A stretch of 22,899 nucleotides of DNA from Agarophyton chilense (taxonomy: Eukaryota; Rhodophyta; Florideophyceae; Gracilariales; Gracilariaceae), in assembly GCA_030374765.1 (NCBI GenBank), contig JARGXX010000114.1:1-22899 (forward strand). The letters are read 5' to 3'. How positions within the stretch are numbered: the first letter of the stretch is position 1; each line of letters opens with the position of its first letter. A program made the translations under genes and the position numbers. The notes under the pieces were generated by a model that saw nothing but the letters and a program-made list of their open reading frames with translations, searched no databases and had not been told where the DNA came from. Positions 9,102 to 18,640 of the stretch are shown piece by piece.

Positions 9102-9770
9102 ATGAAATCTTTCTTCGCTTCCACCGTTCTCTTGTCTTTGGCCGCTTGGGCCATGGCGCAAAACACTGTTGACATATGCCCCAATCGATGCAACCCCAAC
9201 CGTGCCACATCCGTGCGTGAATGCAACAACCCCGTCACTCGCGCCGTCTGCGCCGTCTCCTCATGCTCAGTCCCCCAGAATGGATTTGCCTGTGAGCTGC
9301 CCGAAGATTCGTTCATGATCCCCAACGTTCATCTGCCGCTGGTTGAACTCGTCTTGGAGTACTCATGGAGTGAGAGCCAGTCCGATCTGGATACGAGCAC
9401 CCGGTTCCTGACTGGAAATGTTGGATTTTCTTGTAGCCCGGATACTGCCTATCTTGACTTCGGTGGAGATGACACAAGCTATGGAGGTAAGGAAACTGTC
9501 GTCGTGGACATTGCCGGTGCTCTTGCCGATGGTAAGTGGTCTGGATCCACTGCTGTCGCTGCTCTCGCCGGATGGCATGGAAGTGAAGACGAAGGAAATG
9601 TGACTCTCAAGGCCTCTTTGAGAAGGAAGTCTGATGGCGCAGCTGTCCCTGGCGCCCTATTGTCCTCAACCGTCAGCCCTGCGACCCAATCTGGCTGCGC
9701 TGCGACAGAAGTTGGAACTGTTGAGATTGTCAGCGCTCAGCACCACACCAGATTCACTCTTCAAGCTTAA
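9102..9770 (+). CDS. Small secreted cysteine-rich protein, left copy (222 residues)
   Basis: Residues 1-19 or so form a classic signal peptide (MKSFFAS, hydrophobic core VLLSLAAWAMA), so the product should enter the secretory pathway. The mature part has eight cysteines at residues 26, 30, 41, 50, 55, 64, 111 and 199, with a CPNRC opening motif, enough for four disulfides. A central part reads like beta-strands with motifs DLDTSTRFL (95-103), FGGDDTS (120-126) and GGKETVVVD (128-136). No catalytic motif, membrane anchor or GPI-like tail is seen. The ATG follows CACA and is the first in frame after the TATA box at 9000. An identical protein is encoded in the right arm, and a relative about half identical lies at 21479. 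I do not know the family; a structural wall or matrix protein, a lectin-like protein or a defence protein are guesses only. Confidence 0.88.
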   Translation: MKSFFASTVLLSLAAWAMAQNTVDICPNRCNPNRATSVRECNNPVTRAVCAVSSCSVPQNGFACELPEDSFMIPNVHLPLVELVLEYSWSESQSDLDTSTRFLTGNVGFSCSPDTAYLDFGGDDTSYGGKETVVVDIAGALADGKWSGSTAVAALAGWHGSEDEGNVTLKASLRRKSDGAAVPGALLSSTVSPATQSGCAATEVGTVEIVSAQHHTRFTLQA

Positions 9771-10021
9771 ATTTGTGCCTGATGGGAAAACGGGGCAGAA
9801 AGGAAATGCAAATGCCTGTCTGAAAAATGTTAGTCCCTACGAGATCAACTTTTGCGTACCATCCTTTAAATATCTAGATGACTTTCCATATTTATGAACA
9901 TGATTTATGTTGCACTACGATAAAAGAGAGGCTTTGCGCCATAAAGCATACGTGTATGCGCACAAATGCACAGATGAGCGGATCGGAGGGGAGGAAGATT
10001 TCGAAAGAGAGGAACAGAATC

Positions 10022-11109
10022 CGGGTGGTCGACGCCTGCCCGCCCGAGTCGGGAGGTAAGCTGGTTATCCTTTTACTTTGGTAGTAGTCTGTAGGCTAGA
10101 CGTTTATAGAAACCGCAGGAGCTGTTATGCCACACCGAACTACTGTACTCCAGACGGTGGTTCGGTTTAAACTGTCATCTGGTTTTGTGTTCTAACAGTT
10201 GTCTCTGTTGCTCGCAAACGCTACGGCGCACGAGAGCCTACGCGTGCTGTTGAGAAAGGCGCAAAGAACAGGCACGAAAATTCCTTGGCAGGCTGCTTCC
10301 CAAGCTGCATCTCTCTTTTCCAGGGCTTCTCAGAAGAGCGGGGCTTTTATTGTGTAGCTCCCGCAGTTCGGGGAGCGTTGAATTCAACAGCGTGGGTTGG
10401 GTTCCACAAGACTGCGTTTGGTCAACATATTATTTGAAAACCTAGATTGCTACCTAAAACTTCGTGGGTGGCACAGTTGCGCTCCATACGTCGTCTAGAA
10501 TTGCTGGCATAAGTAAAAATATCTACGTTGCGCACTCTTATGGTCTTTAACGAGTAGTCGAACAGCTAGACGAGCTACGTTACACTAATTACGTTACACT
10601 TCGCTTCTGTGCAGCCCGTGCAAACAACACTTCTTCGGATTTGGTTCGTTAAGATGTTCAACACTTTGGCAAACGCAGTGAGTTCATAATGCTCTACCGA
10701 TGCAAAAAGTTGTTTTGTAGGACCAAGCGAATCGTGACGCAGAGTCAGATACGTCTACGTTCTATTGAATCCAGGGGATGACGTGAAAAGTTTGGGAAGT
10801 TTTGCAACGAGTGAGAGGTCGACTAGTTCATTCAAAGCTAAATATCATCTCTGTTACAGCACCAAGTATACAGCTGAATGGAAAGCAACGCGCAACGATC
10901 TTGGATTTATCGGAGCGAGAGTGACGAGAGACCTTTCACTAAGATTTACGCTAAAAAAGAATTGTTTTAATACAAGGATTTTTCAGATTGTAAGCTACGT
11001 AACAGCTTTACAAACGGCTTTGACGACTACTAAGTTAGACTAGAAACTAGACTACATTAAAAATCCCGACTCGCCTTGCCCTCCGTATCGGGCGGAAAGC
11101 GACCACCCG
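10022..11109. mobile_element. Gene-free segment with imperfect terminal inverted repeats, left copy (MITE-like)
   Basis: The left end carries CGGGTGGTCG (10022-10031), CCGCCCGA (10040-10047) and GTCGGGA (10048-10054). The right end carries the same three words in the same order on the opposite strand, between 11109 and 11064, with different spacing; weaker similarity (TAGTCT...CTAG) continues inward on both sides. The interior has no gene, only a short doubled ACGTTACACT near 10577-10601. This is what a non-autonomous DNA transposon would look like, but no target-site duplication is evident. Its right end lies 18 bp past the kinase stop codon, so it may supply the kinase 3' end. Confidence 0.45.
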
Positions 11110-11126
11110 AACGGTCTTAAACTCTC

Positions 11127-11981
11127 TTACACAAAAACTTTCTCACTGGGGTCTGTCCGGGCTATTGCTTGTTGCAGCCGCAGGCTCATTCTTTCGTAAT
11201 CTGGAGGTGATTGCCCGAGGGACTCGTGAAATAAGGCCTGAATTTCGGAGGGTATCGGTGCCCCTATTGCATTTCGAGCATCTACAGCCTTCTGAAAGTT
11301 ATTCAACACTGTTCGATACTGTTTTTTGCTTAATCCATTCCAATTATACTCACCAATCTGATCAGTTGGCACAAGGCCTTCCTCGCTATTTCGATAGAGC
11401 CGAACCATCAATTGAAACCAGTCCCCCACGTCATTGGATGGATCAAATGCACGCTTTGAAGACTGTCCAAAGTCAATGAGAAAAAAATTATCCTTTTGCT
11501 CCCCGAGACCTCTGACAATATTAGATTCTTTGATGTCTCCGTGGCTAACGTTCAGACCGTGAAGGGCTCTCATGATATTAAATATCTGTTTGATGACAAC
11601 CAGAATTTCTTTGTTGAAAAAGGGAGAGTCTGACTTTTCGTGAAGATCATCTAAAGATTCTCCAAATTTTGTCATAATCAAAAACGGAATACCTTCATGT
11701 ATTCCACTTTCAATCACTTCTGGCACGGAAAGAGTTGGAGCTCTACTTTTCAAGTCTAATAAAATTTTTCGTTCGTTGTCCAAGTCATCCTTGGCATCTT
11801 CCTGCGCATCATATTCATCGTCCGAATCTACTTCTAAATTACAAGCCACACCAAATTTTACAACGGCCTCTTCTTCGTTATTCGTGCTATCAGTTACCAA
11901 GTAGACAGCTCCAGCCCCTCCAGAACCTATAAGAGTTCCAACAGTCCATCTGTTGTTTAAGACATTCCCAGTGAGATTCAT
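11127..11981 (-). CDS. Protein kinase, CK1/VRK-like, left copy (284 residues)
   Basis: A compact kinase that would phosphorylate Ser/Thr; the substrate is unknown. Glycine loop GSGGAGAVY (residues 19-27), ATP lysine K42 in VVKF, alpha-C glutamate E70 in NERKIL, catalytic loop HGDIKESNIV with D149, K151 and N154, and the metal-binding DFG at 170-172 are all present, so it should be active. HGDIK in place of HRDLK and the absence of an APE motif are typical of the VRK/CK1 branch and of related viral kinases. An acidic insert (residues 50-68, many Asp and Glu) separates beta-3 from alpha-C. The C-lobe is short and no targeting signal is visible. The start is the ATG at 11981; a two-codon upstream ORF lies 19 bp before it. 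Gene and promoter are identical to the right-arm copy. Confidence 0.88.
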   Translation of the reverse strand: MNLTGNVLNNRWTVGTLIGSGGAGAVYLVTDSTNNEEEAVVKFGVACNLEVDSDDEYDAQEDAKDDLDNERKILLDLKSRAPTLSVPEVIESGIHEGIPFLIMTKFGESLDDLHEKSDSPFFNKEILVVIKQIFNIMRALHGLNVSHGDIKESNIVRGLGEQKDNFFLIDFGQSSKRAFDPSNDVGDWFQLMVRLYRNSEEGLVPTDQIGEYNWNGLSKKQYRTVLNNFQKAVDARNAIGAPIPSEIQALFHESLGQSPPDYERMSLRLQQAIARTDPSEKVFV

Positions 11982-12046
11982 TATGGTTCTGAGCTATGTT
12001 CTAGCGCATGGTCTTTCTAGCACGCAACGGAGCTAAAGTGCATTTG

Positions 12047-12053
12047 ATATATA
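12047..12053 (-). promoter_or_regulatory. TATA-like box of left kinase gene
   Basis: ATATATA on this strand (TATATAT in coding orientation) lies about 65 bp before the kinase ATG, mirrored at 16358-16364. Confidence 0.5.
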
Positions 12054-13395
12054 ATACCGCATTTCGTGAACACAGAACAAGAAATATGTCTTCTTTTAAA
12101 GCACTTGAGTCCGGCTTGGAAAAAAACTGCTGGAGAGAAATTGTAACAGGCAATGCTCATAGAAATGAATTATTTTAGAGATTGCAGTGTCTCCTATTAT
12201 GATTTGAAAGAATATATATATGGTAGATGTTCAGAATGAAAGTCACATCAGCACAAGCTTTTAGAACCCATTCTATGTCATCGGTTTATCTCAAATATAT
12301 TTGATTTCAATGCAGTTTTTCATTTCTATAAAGCCTAAAAGTTGACTTGAATAAATTATTCGCTCGCTTGGGAAAGCTACATCATAATGCTTGAATGGTA
12401 AGTTTCAGTCACACTGTTCCAGAACGTTGACGTTTAGAGTCTCGTATTAAAGCACTTTTGTATCTGGTACGGCTAGAATGTTCAATTAATAGTGTAGTAA
12501 AAATGAAGGATATAAAGGGTGCTGGAGAGTGGACTCGAAGGTCCAAACAACTGACAAATCCTACGAAGGAGAACAGTGATTTACCTACAGCTGCTCGCAC
12601 CACGGTACCTCAGATTGCACCGTCTCAGGCATTTTCATGACTGCGGTGGCTGGTATCTACAGCTCATAGCATCCCAGAAAGAAATGTTCAATTCACCAAT
12701 GGCACGAGTTTGAATTTTCTTTGAAAGTGATCACGGAATCAGGCAATTGCATGAATGGCTTTTCAAGGGGCGAAGAAGATGTTTTCTCTTGCTGTGCGCA
12801 TGATGACGTTTTGGGAAAGCAGTACGGCCGACACAAAGATCTCAGTGTCACGATGACATTGACTGAGCATATGCACTAACATTGAATCAGGCACACGTAT
12901 ACAAATCCACGAGAAGACAGGATTGCAACCGAAACAGCACAGTGTCGGTTTAATTAGATCTATCGGTCCGATCTATGAATTCTCCGTCACACTCTGAATT
13001 CAAGAGACGTTGTACCCTGTCTAAACCTAATAATCCATCCTCTTGAACACGATGCTGTGTTGGAAGTTACATCGCCTTCCGTGTGCCGTATTATCCCTGG
13101 TTTACACGTATCGTACCTCTCATCATGCTTTTCTGATCGTTCCCCTTTACACACTTTCTTTAAGGTACAGTGGCTTGCAAGGCAACATTTGCTTTCTGCG
13201 GTGTGATCTGAGTATATCCACCTGCTTTCGAGTACAATATAGTCTTTAGTAAAATACCACTTAAACTGGTCTCCCGACTTAGAAAGAAGTACATTTGTGT
13301 AGAACAATTCGTCAACGGTACAAGAACTTTCGTGTTCAAGACATTAAATATCGTCTGCGAACGACAAAAGCTAAAATAGAGATTAATTGCAGGCA
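12054..13395. other. Gene-free inner part of left arm
   Basis: Short frames here either lack an ATG or are mirrored shadows. The longest (13307-12987, minus) is cysteine-rich but has no in-frame ATG before an upstream stop. I see no recognisable domain, RNA gene or repeat. Confidence 0.5.
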
Positions 13396-13610
13396 CCTGC
13401 ACGCCTTCGAGCACCAGCATTCCAACTAATCTTGCTTTTTGCGAGACTTTTCGAAAAAGATGACAGATTCCCATTAAACTAAAGAGATGTTCGATGGATA
13501 TCCAAGAGTTCTTGGATCTGCTTGAGTTTGACCCGTTAAGCTTGAGATTTGGGGGGTCTATAAGATGCGCGAAATATGTTCATTGGATCTACATCAGATA
13601 GACGTAGACG

Positions 13611-13619
13611 ATATATAAA
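13611..13619 (+). promoter_or_regulatory. TATA box in spacer
   Basis: ATATATAAA lies 59 bp before the ATG at 13678; the surrounding GATATATAAAAG is a strong match to a eukaryotic TATA element. Its transcript is unknown; it could also be a chance match. Confidence 0.4.
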
Positions 13620-13677
13620 AGCTACGATGTAGGTGTTCGCTCAATGCACACTAGACGTGCACTAATACGTTCCACAG

Positions 13678-13827
13678 ATGTCTCGTACTATAAGAATTTT
13701 AAGAATTTTAAAAGTTAGAAAGATGTTTTCAAGATGTACGGTAGTCAAGTGTAACAACTTTTTGAGGGGATGCTTGGCATTTGGTTCTTTTTCAAAAGGT
13801 TTGGTCTTGCAGACGACAAATGAGTAG
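13678..13827 (+). CDS. Possible 49-residue basic peptide
   Basis: A short ATG frame downstream of the TATA box at 13611. The product is basic in its first half (RTIRILRILKVRK) and has three cysteines. An earlier ATG at 13644 opens a 22-codon overlapping frame, which weakens the case. No homologue is recognised; it may equally be a non-coding transcript. Confidence 0.2.
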   Translation: MSRTIRILRILKVRKMFSRCTVVKCNNFLRGCLAFGSFSKGLVLQTTNE

Positions 13828-13963
13828 TGCTGCGCCCACTGAGGTGGATTGGACACGTGGGACAGCAGAGTTAGTGGAAGTTGGCACTGTATTAAAACTA
13901 ACATTAATGAATTACATTAATTATATGTAGCGAGCGATAGTGCTTAGCGCACCAGCGACATCG

Positions 13964-13992
13964 CCGTCGCGCCCAGTGAGGCTCGGGCGACG
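13964..13992. other. GC-rich hairpin
   Basis: CGTCGCGCCC pairs with GGGCGACG across a loop of about 9 bases, giving an 8-bp stem with a two-base bulge. Function unknown. Confidence 0.4.
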
Positions 13993-14239
13993 AGGATTTA
14001 GGCTCTAGACATTATCGCCGACAAAGACTATTCTACTCGTTTTTCGAGCAATAATGCGCTGCCTACGAGTAGTCAATCTACCTTGCACATCCGAAGCGAC
14101 CCAATACTTAGTGTTCTACCAGATATTGTAGTTTTGCCTTTTATACATATATGTTTATCGTTTGCTTGTGCTTCAGATGGTGCCAGGAATATAGCAAAGA
14201 ACGCAATAGGACCTTTAATGCATAGTTTGGATCACAGAA

Positions 14240-14286
14240 GCCTCTTCAGGCGTCGCAGCACTGCTAAGCGTTGACTCTGAAGAGGC
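14240..14286. other. Perfect 10-bp inverted repeat (hairpin)
   Basis: GCCTCTTCAG (14240-14249) and CTGAAGAGGC (14277-14286) are perfect reverse complements around a 27-base loop. It lies near the middle of the spacer, which is also near the symmetry centre of the giant inverted repeat (about 14206). A structured RNA or a protein site is possible. Confidence 0.55.
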
Positions 14287-14374
14287 GGGGGCCAAGAATA
14301 TCAGTATCTCAGCTGGTCTGACGGTGCAAGAAAGCACGTCCAGTTGGCAAGCAGCACCCCAAGAGAGTGGTTGT

Positions 14375-14707
14375 TAGGGTTTTCGAAAGATCAAGTCCGA
14401 CGATCGGTGTCGTGATCGCGCACAGACCTGGTTGAAAAGCTTCCGGAGCCGCCTAGAAAAAGGTCGGGTGATTGACGTGGCAAAGGAGTTTTTCATGCGC
14501 CTGGACTCGTTTGAACATATTCAAAAGAAACAACATCAGTTTCGGTTGGATACACATCAAAACGACTCGAGTGTCAGTTACACAGGCGATAGAGACCTTT
14601 TTAGCCACCCGAATAGAACAATGCCAAGCGCTGTGAGCCTGATGTCGGTGCAGCCATTGTTTCGAATGATTCACTTTCGTGTTGATGAAGCCTGTGGCGA
14701 TGCGTAG
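14375..14707 (+). other. Coding-like open frame without supported start
   Basis: The frame is open from just after a TAG near 14370 to a TAG at 14705-14707 and has a charged, protein-like composition (RAQTWLKSFRSRLEKG, VAKEFFMRLDSFEHIQKK). The first ATG is only at 14495, leaving 70 codons. It may be an exon or the remains of a broken gene. No family recognised. Confidence 0.25.
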
Positions 14708-15015
14708 ACGTTTGGCGTTTTGACGTCATCAAGTGGTGTTGCCAGATAAATATTATTCTTCTTTCCTTGAAAGAGTCATGTTTTATATATTTACCTCTTT
14801 TTGTCTACTCTCGTAGAATTCTTTTTCTGTTTTTACTTTCAGGGTGGTCTGCTGTTTTTGAAAGTACTGATTATCACATCTGCGCTCGCAAATATCTTGG
14901 ACTTTTTAAATGTTTTGGGAACGCATACAAACCTTGATGATAGCCAATATACTCTTTATTTGTAAACTACTCTTGGAAAACTGATTTTGGTCTTACATCA
15001 GACTCTATCGTATCT

Positions 15016-16357
15016 TGCCTGCAATTAATCTCTATTTTAGCTTTTGTCGTTCGCAGACGATATTTAATGTCTTGAACACGAAAGTTCTTGTACCGTTGAC
15101 GAATTGTTCTACACAAATGTACTTCTTTCTAAGTCGGGAGACCAGTTTAAGTGGTATTTTACTAAAGACTATATTGTACTCGAAAGCAGGTGGATATACT
15201 CAGATCACACCGCAGAAAGCAAATGTTGCCTTGCAAGCCACTGTACCTTAAAGAAAGTGTGTAAAGGGGAACGATCAGAAAAGCATGATGAGAGGTACGA
15301 TACGTGTAAACCAGGGATAATACGGCACACGGAAGGCGATGTAACTTCCAACACAGCATCGTGTTCAAGAGGATGGATTATTAGGTTTAGACAGGGTACA
15401 ACGTCTCTTGAATTCAGAGTGTGACGGAGAATTCATAGATCGGACCGATAGATCTAATTAAACCGACACTGTGCTGTTTCGGTTGCAATCCTGTCTTCTC
15501 GTGGATTTGTATACGTGTGCCTGATTCAATGTTAGTGCATATGCTCAGTCAATGTCATCGTGACACTGAGATCTTTGTGTCGGCCGTACTGCTTTCCCAA
15601 AACGTCATCATGCGCACAGCAAGAGAAAACATCTTCTTCGCCCCTTGAAAAGCCATTCATGCAATTGCCTGATTCCGTGATCACTTTCAAAGAAAATTCA
15701 AACTCGTGCCATTGGTGAATTGAACATTTCTTTCTGGGATGCTATGAGCTGTAGATACCAGCCACCGCAGTCATGAAAATACCTGAGACGGTGCAATCTG
15801 AGGTACCGTGGTGCGAGCAGCTGTAGGTAAATCACTGTTCTCCTTCGTAGGATTTGTCAGTTGTTTGGACCTTCGAGTCCACTCTCCAGCACCCTTTATA
15901 TCCTTCATTTTTACTACACTATTAATTGAACATTCTAGCCGTACCAGATACAAAAGTGCTTTAATACGAGACTCTAAACGTCAACGTTCTGGAACAGTGT
16001 GACTGAAACTTACCATTCAAGCATTATGATGTAGCTTTCCCAAGCGAGCGAATAATTTATTCAAGTCAACTTTTAGGCTTTATAGAAATGAAAAACTGCA
16101 TTGAAATCAAATATATTTGAGATAAACCGATGACATAGAATGGGTTCTAAAAGCTTGTGCTGATGTGACTTTCATTCTGAACATCTACCATATATATATT
16201 CTTTCAAATCATAATAGGAGACACTGCAATCTCTAAAATAATTCATTTCTATGAGCATTGCCTGTTACAATTTCTCTCCAGCAGTTTTTTTCCAAGCCGG
16301 ACTCAAGTGCTTTAAAAGAAGACATATTTCTTGTTCTGTGTTCACGAAATGCGGTAT
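15016..16357. other. Gene-free inner part of right arm
   Basis: Mirror of 12054-13395. Frames here lack ATG starts; nothing recognisable. Confidence 0.5.
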
Positions 16358-16364
16358 TATATAT
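16358..16364 (+). promoter_or_regulatory. TATA-like box of right kinase gene
   Basis: TATATAT lies about 65 bp before the ATG at 16430. A minimal upstream ORF, ATG CGC TAG, sits at 16402-16410 in the likely 5' leader and could lower translation of the kinase. Confidence 0.5.
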
Positions 16365-16429
16365 CAAATGCACTTTAGCTCCGTTGCGTGCTAGAAAGAC
16401 CATGCGCTAGAACATAGCTCAGAACCATA

Positions 16430-17284
16430 ATGAATCTCACTGGGAATGTCTTAAACAACAGATGGACTGTTGGAACTCTTATAGGTTCTGGAGGGGCTGG
16501 AGCTGTCTACTTGGTAACTGATAGCACGAATAACGAAGAAGAGGCCGTTGTAAAATTTGGTGTGGCTTGTAATTTAGAAGTAGATTCGGACGATGAATAT
16601 GATGCGCAGGAAGATGCCAAGGATGACTTGGACAACGAACGAAAAATTTTATTAGACTTGAAAAGTAGAGCTCCAACTCTTTCCGTGCCAGAAGTGATTG
16701 AAAGTGGAATACATGAAGGTATTCCGTTTTTGATTATGACAAAATTTGGAGAATCTTTAGATGATCTTCACGAAAAGTCAGACTCTCCCTTTTTCAACAA
16801 AGAAATTCTGGTTGTCATCAAACAGATATTTAATATCATGAGAGCCCTTCACGGTCTGAACGTTAGCCACGGAGACATCAAAGAATCTAATATTGTCAGA
16901 GGTCTCGGGGAGCAAAAGGATAATTTTTTTCTCATTGACTTTGGACAGTCTTCAAAGCGTGCATTTGATCCATCCAATGACGTGGGGGACTGGTTTCAAT
17001 TGATGGTTCGGCTCTATCGAAATAGCGAGGAAGGCCTTGTGCCAACTGATCAGATTGGTGAGTATAATTGGAATGGATTAAGCAAAAAACAGTATCGAAC
17101 AGTGTTGAATAACTTTCAGAAGGCTGTAGATGCTCGAAATGCAATAGGGGCACCGATACCCTCCGAAATTCAGGCCTTATTTCACGAGTCCCTCGGGCAA
17201 TCACCTCCAGATTACGAAAGAATGAGCCTGCGGCTGCAACAAGCAATAGCCCGGACAGACCCCAGTGAGAAAGTTTTTGTGTAA
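16430..17284 (+). CDS. Protein kinase, CK1/VRK-like, right copy (284 residues)
   Basis: The protein sequence is identical to that of the left-arm copy at 11127-11981, with every catalytic element kept: glycine loop GSGGAGAVY, K42, E70, HGDIKESN with D149 and N154, and DFG at 170-172. It is read away from the spacer, so the two kinase genes are divergent from a shared 4.4-kb centre that includes both copies of the promoter. About 400 bp of upstream sequence was compared and is also identical, so both copies should be expressed alike. A dosage effect is the simplest consequence of the duplication. The 3' side meets a TIR-like terminus 18 bp after the stop. Confidence 0.88.
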   Translation: MNLTGNVLNNRWTVGTLIGSGGAGAVYLVTDSTNNEEEAVVKFGVACNLEVDSDDEYDAQEDAKDDLDNERKILLDLKSRAPTLSVPEVIESGIHEGIPFLIMTKFGESLDDLHEKSDSPFFNKEILVVIKQIFNIMRALHGLNVSHGDIKESNIVRGLGEQKDNFFLIDFGQSSKRAFDPSNDVGDWFQLMVRLYRNSEEGLVPTDQIGEYNWNGLSKKQYRTVLNNFQKAVDARNAIGAPIPSEIQALFHESLGQSPPDYERMSLRLQQAIARTDPSEKVFV

Positions 17285-17301
17285 GAGAGTTTAAGACCGT
17301 T

Positions 17302-18389
17302 CGGGTGGTCGCTTTCCGCCCGATACGGAGGGCAAGGCGAGTCGGGATTTTTAATGTAGTCTAGTTTCTAGTCTAACTTAGTAGTCGTCAAAGCCGTTTG
17401 TAAAGCTGTTACGTAGCTTACAATCTGAAAAATCCTTGTATTAAAACAATTCTTTTTTAGCGTAAATCTTAGTGAAAGGTCTCTCGTCACTCTCGCTCCG
17501 ATAAATCCAAGATCGTTGCGCGTTGCTTTCCATTCAGCTGTATACTTGGTGCTGTAACAGAGATGATATTTAGCTTTGAATGAACTAGTCGACCTCTCAC
17601 TCGTTGCAAAACTTCCCAAACTTTTCACGTCATCCCCTGGATTCAATAGAACGTAGACGTATCTGACTCTGCGTCACGATTCGCTTGGTCCTACAAAACA
17701 ACTTTTTGCATCGGTAGAGCATTATGAACTCACTGCGTTTGCCAAAGTGTTGAACATCTTAACGAACCAAATCCGAAGAAGTGTTGTTTGCACGGGCTGC
17801 ACAGAAGCGAAGTGTAACGTAATTAGTGTAACGTAGCTCGTCTAGCTGTTCGACTACTCGTTAAAGACCATAAGAGTGCGCAACGTAGATATTTTTACTT
17901 ATGCCAGCAATTCTAGACGACGTATGGAGCGCAACTGTGCCACCCACGAAGTTTTAGGTAGCAATCTAGGTTTTCAAATAATATGTTGACCAAACGCAGT
18001 CTTGTGGAACCCAACCCACGCTGTTGAATTCAACGCTCCCCGAACTGCGGGAGCTACACAATAAAAGCCCCGCTCTTCTGAGAAGCCCTGGAAAAGAGAG
18101 ATGCAGCTTGGGAAGCAGCCTGCCAAGGAATTTTCGTGCCTGTTCTTTGCGCCTTTCTCAACAGCACGCGTAGGCTCTCGTGCGCCGTAGCGTTTGCGAG
18201 CAACAGAGACAACTGTTAGAACACAAAACCAGATGACAGTTTAAACCGAACCACCGTCTGGAGTACAGTAGTTCGGTGTGGCATAACAGCTCCTGCGGTT
18301 TCTATAAACGTCTAGCCTACAGACTACTACCAAAGTAAAAGGATAACCAGCTTACCTCCCGACTCGGGCGGGCAGGCGTCGACCACCCG
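17302..18389. mobile_element. Gene-free segment with imperfect terminal inverted repeats, right copy (MITE-like)
   Basis: Mirror copy of 10022-11109. CGGGTGGTCG is at 17302-17311, CCGCCCGA at 17316-17323 and GTCGGGA at 17341-17347; the matching set on the other strand ends at 18389. Most of the interior was compared with the left copy and is identical. Confidence 0.45.
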
Positions 18390-18640
18390 GATTCTGTTCC
18401 TCTCTTTCGAAATCTTCCTCCCCTCCGATCCGCTCATCTGTGCATTTGTGCGCATACACGTATGCTTTATGGCGCAAAGCCTCTCTTTTATCGTAGTGCA
18501 ACATAAATCATGTTCATAAATATGGAAAGTCATCTAGATATTTAAAGGATGGTACGCAAAAGTTGATCTCGTAGGGACTAACATTTTTCAGACAGACATT
18601 TGCATTTCCTTTCTGCCCCGTTTTCCCATCAGGCACAAAT

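Larger units (their letters stand above)
7552..13395 (+). repeat. Left arm of giant inverted repeat (5844 bp)
   Basis: Reverse-complement match to 15016-20860. For positions 8834-13395 the partner is 28411 minus the position; for positions left of the indel at about 8832 it is 28412 minus the position. Most non-coding blocks were compared line by line and are identical; differences seen are an A-run indel at about 8832, C/T at 9815 and C/T at 12630. Homology stops sharply at 7552 (outer) and 13395 (inner). The arm holds a secreted-protein gene, a TIR-bounded segment and a kinase gene. Confidence 0.97.
13396..15015. other. Unique spacer between the inverted arms (1620 bp)
   Basis: This segment is present once. 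It has a TATA box with a short ORF, two GC-rich hairpins and one weak coding-like frame, described separately. No transposase, replication or recombinase gene is seen that would explain the inverted repeat. Confidence 0.8.

Noticed and set aside
10765..11043. 92-codon frame inside the TIR-bounded segment
   Set aside because: It has no ATG start and no domain; best read as chance.
15104..15424. Cysteine-rich 106-codon frame (mirrored at 12987-13307)
   Set aside because: It begins at TTG, has no in-frame ATG before an upstream stop, and shows no recognisable motif.
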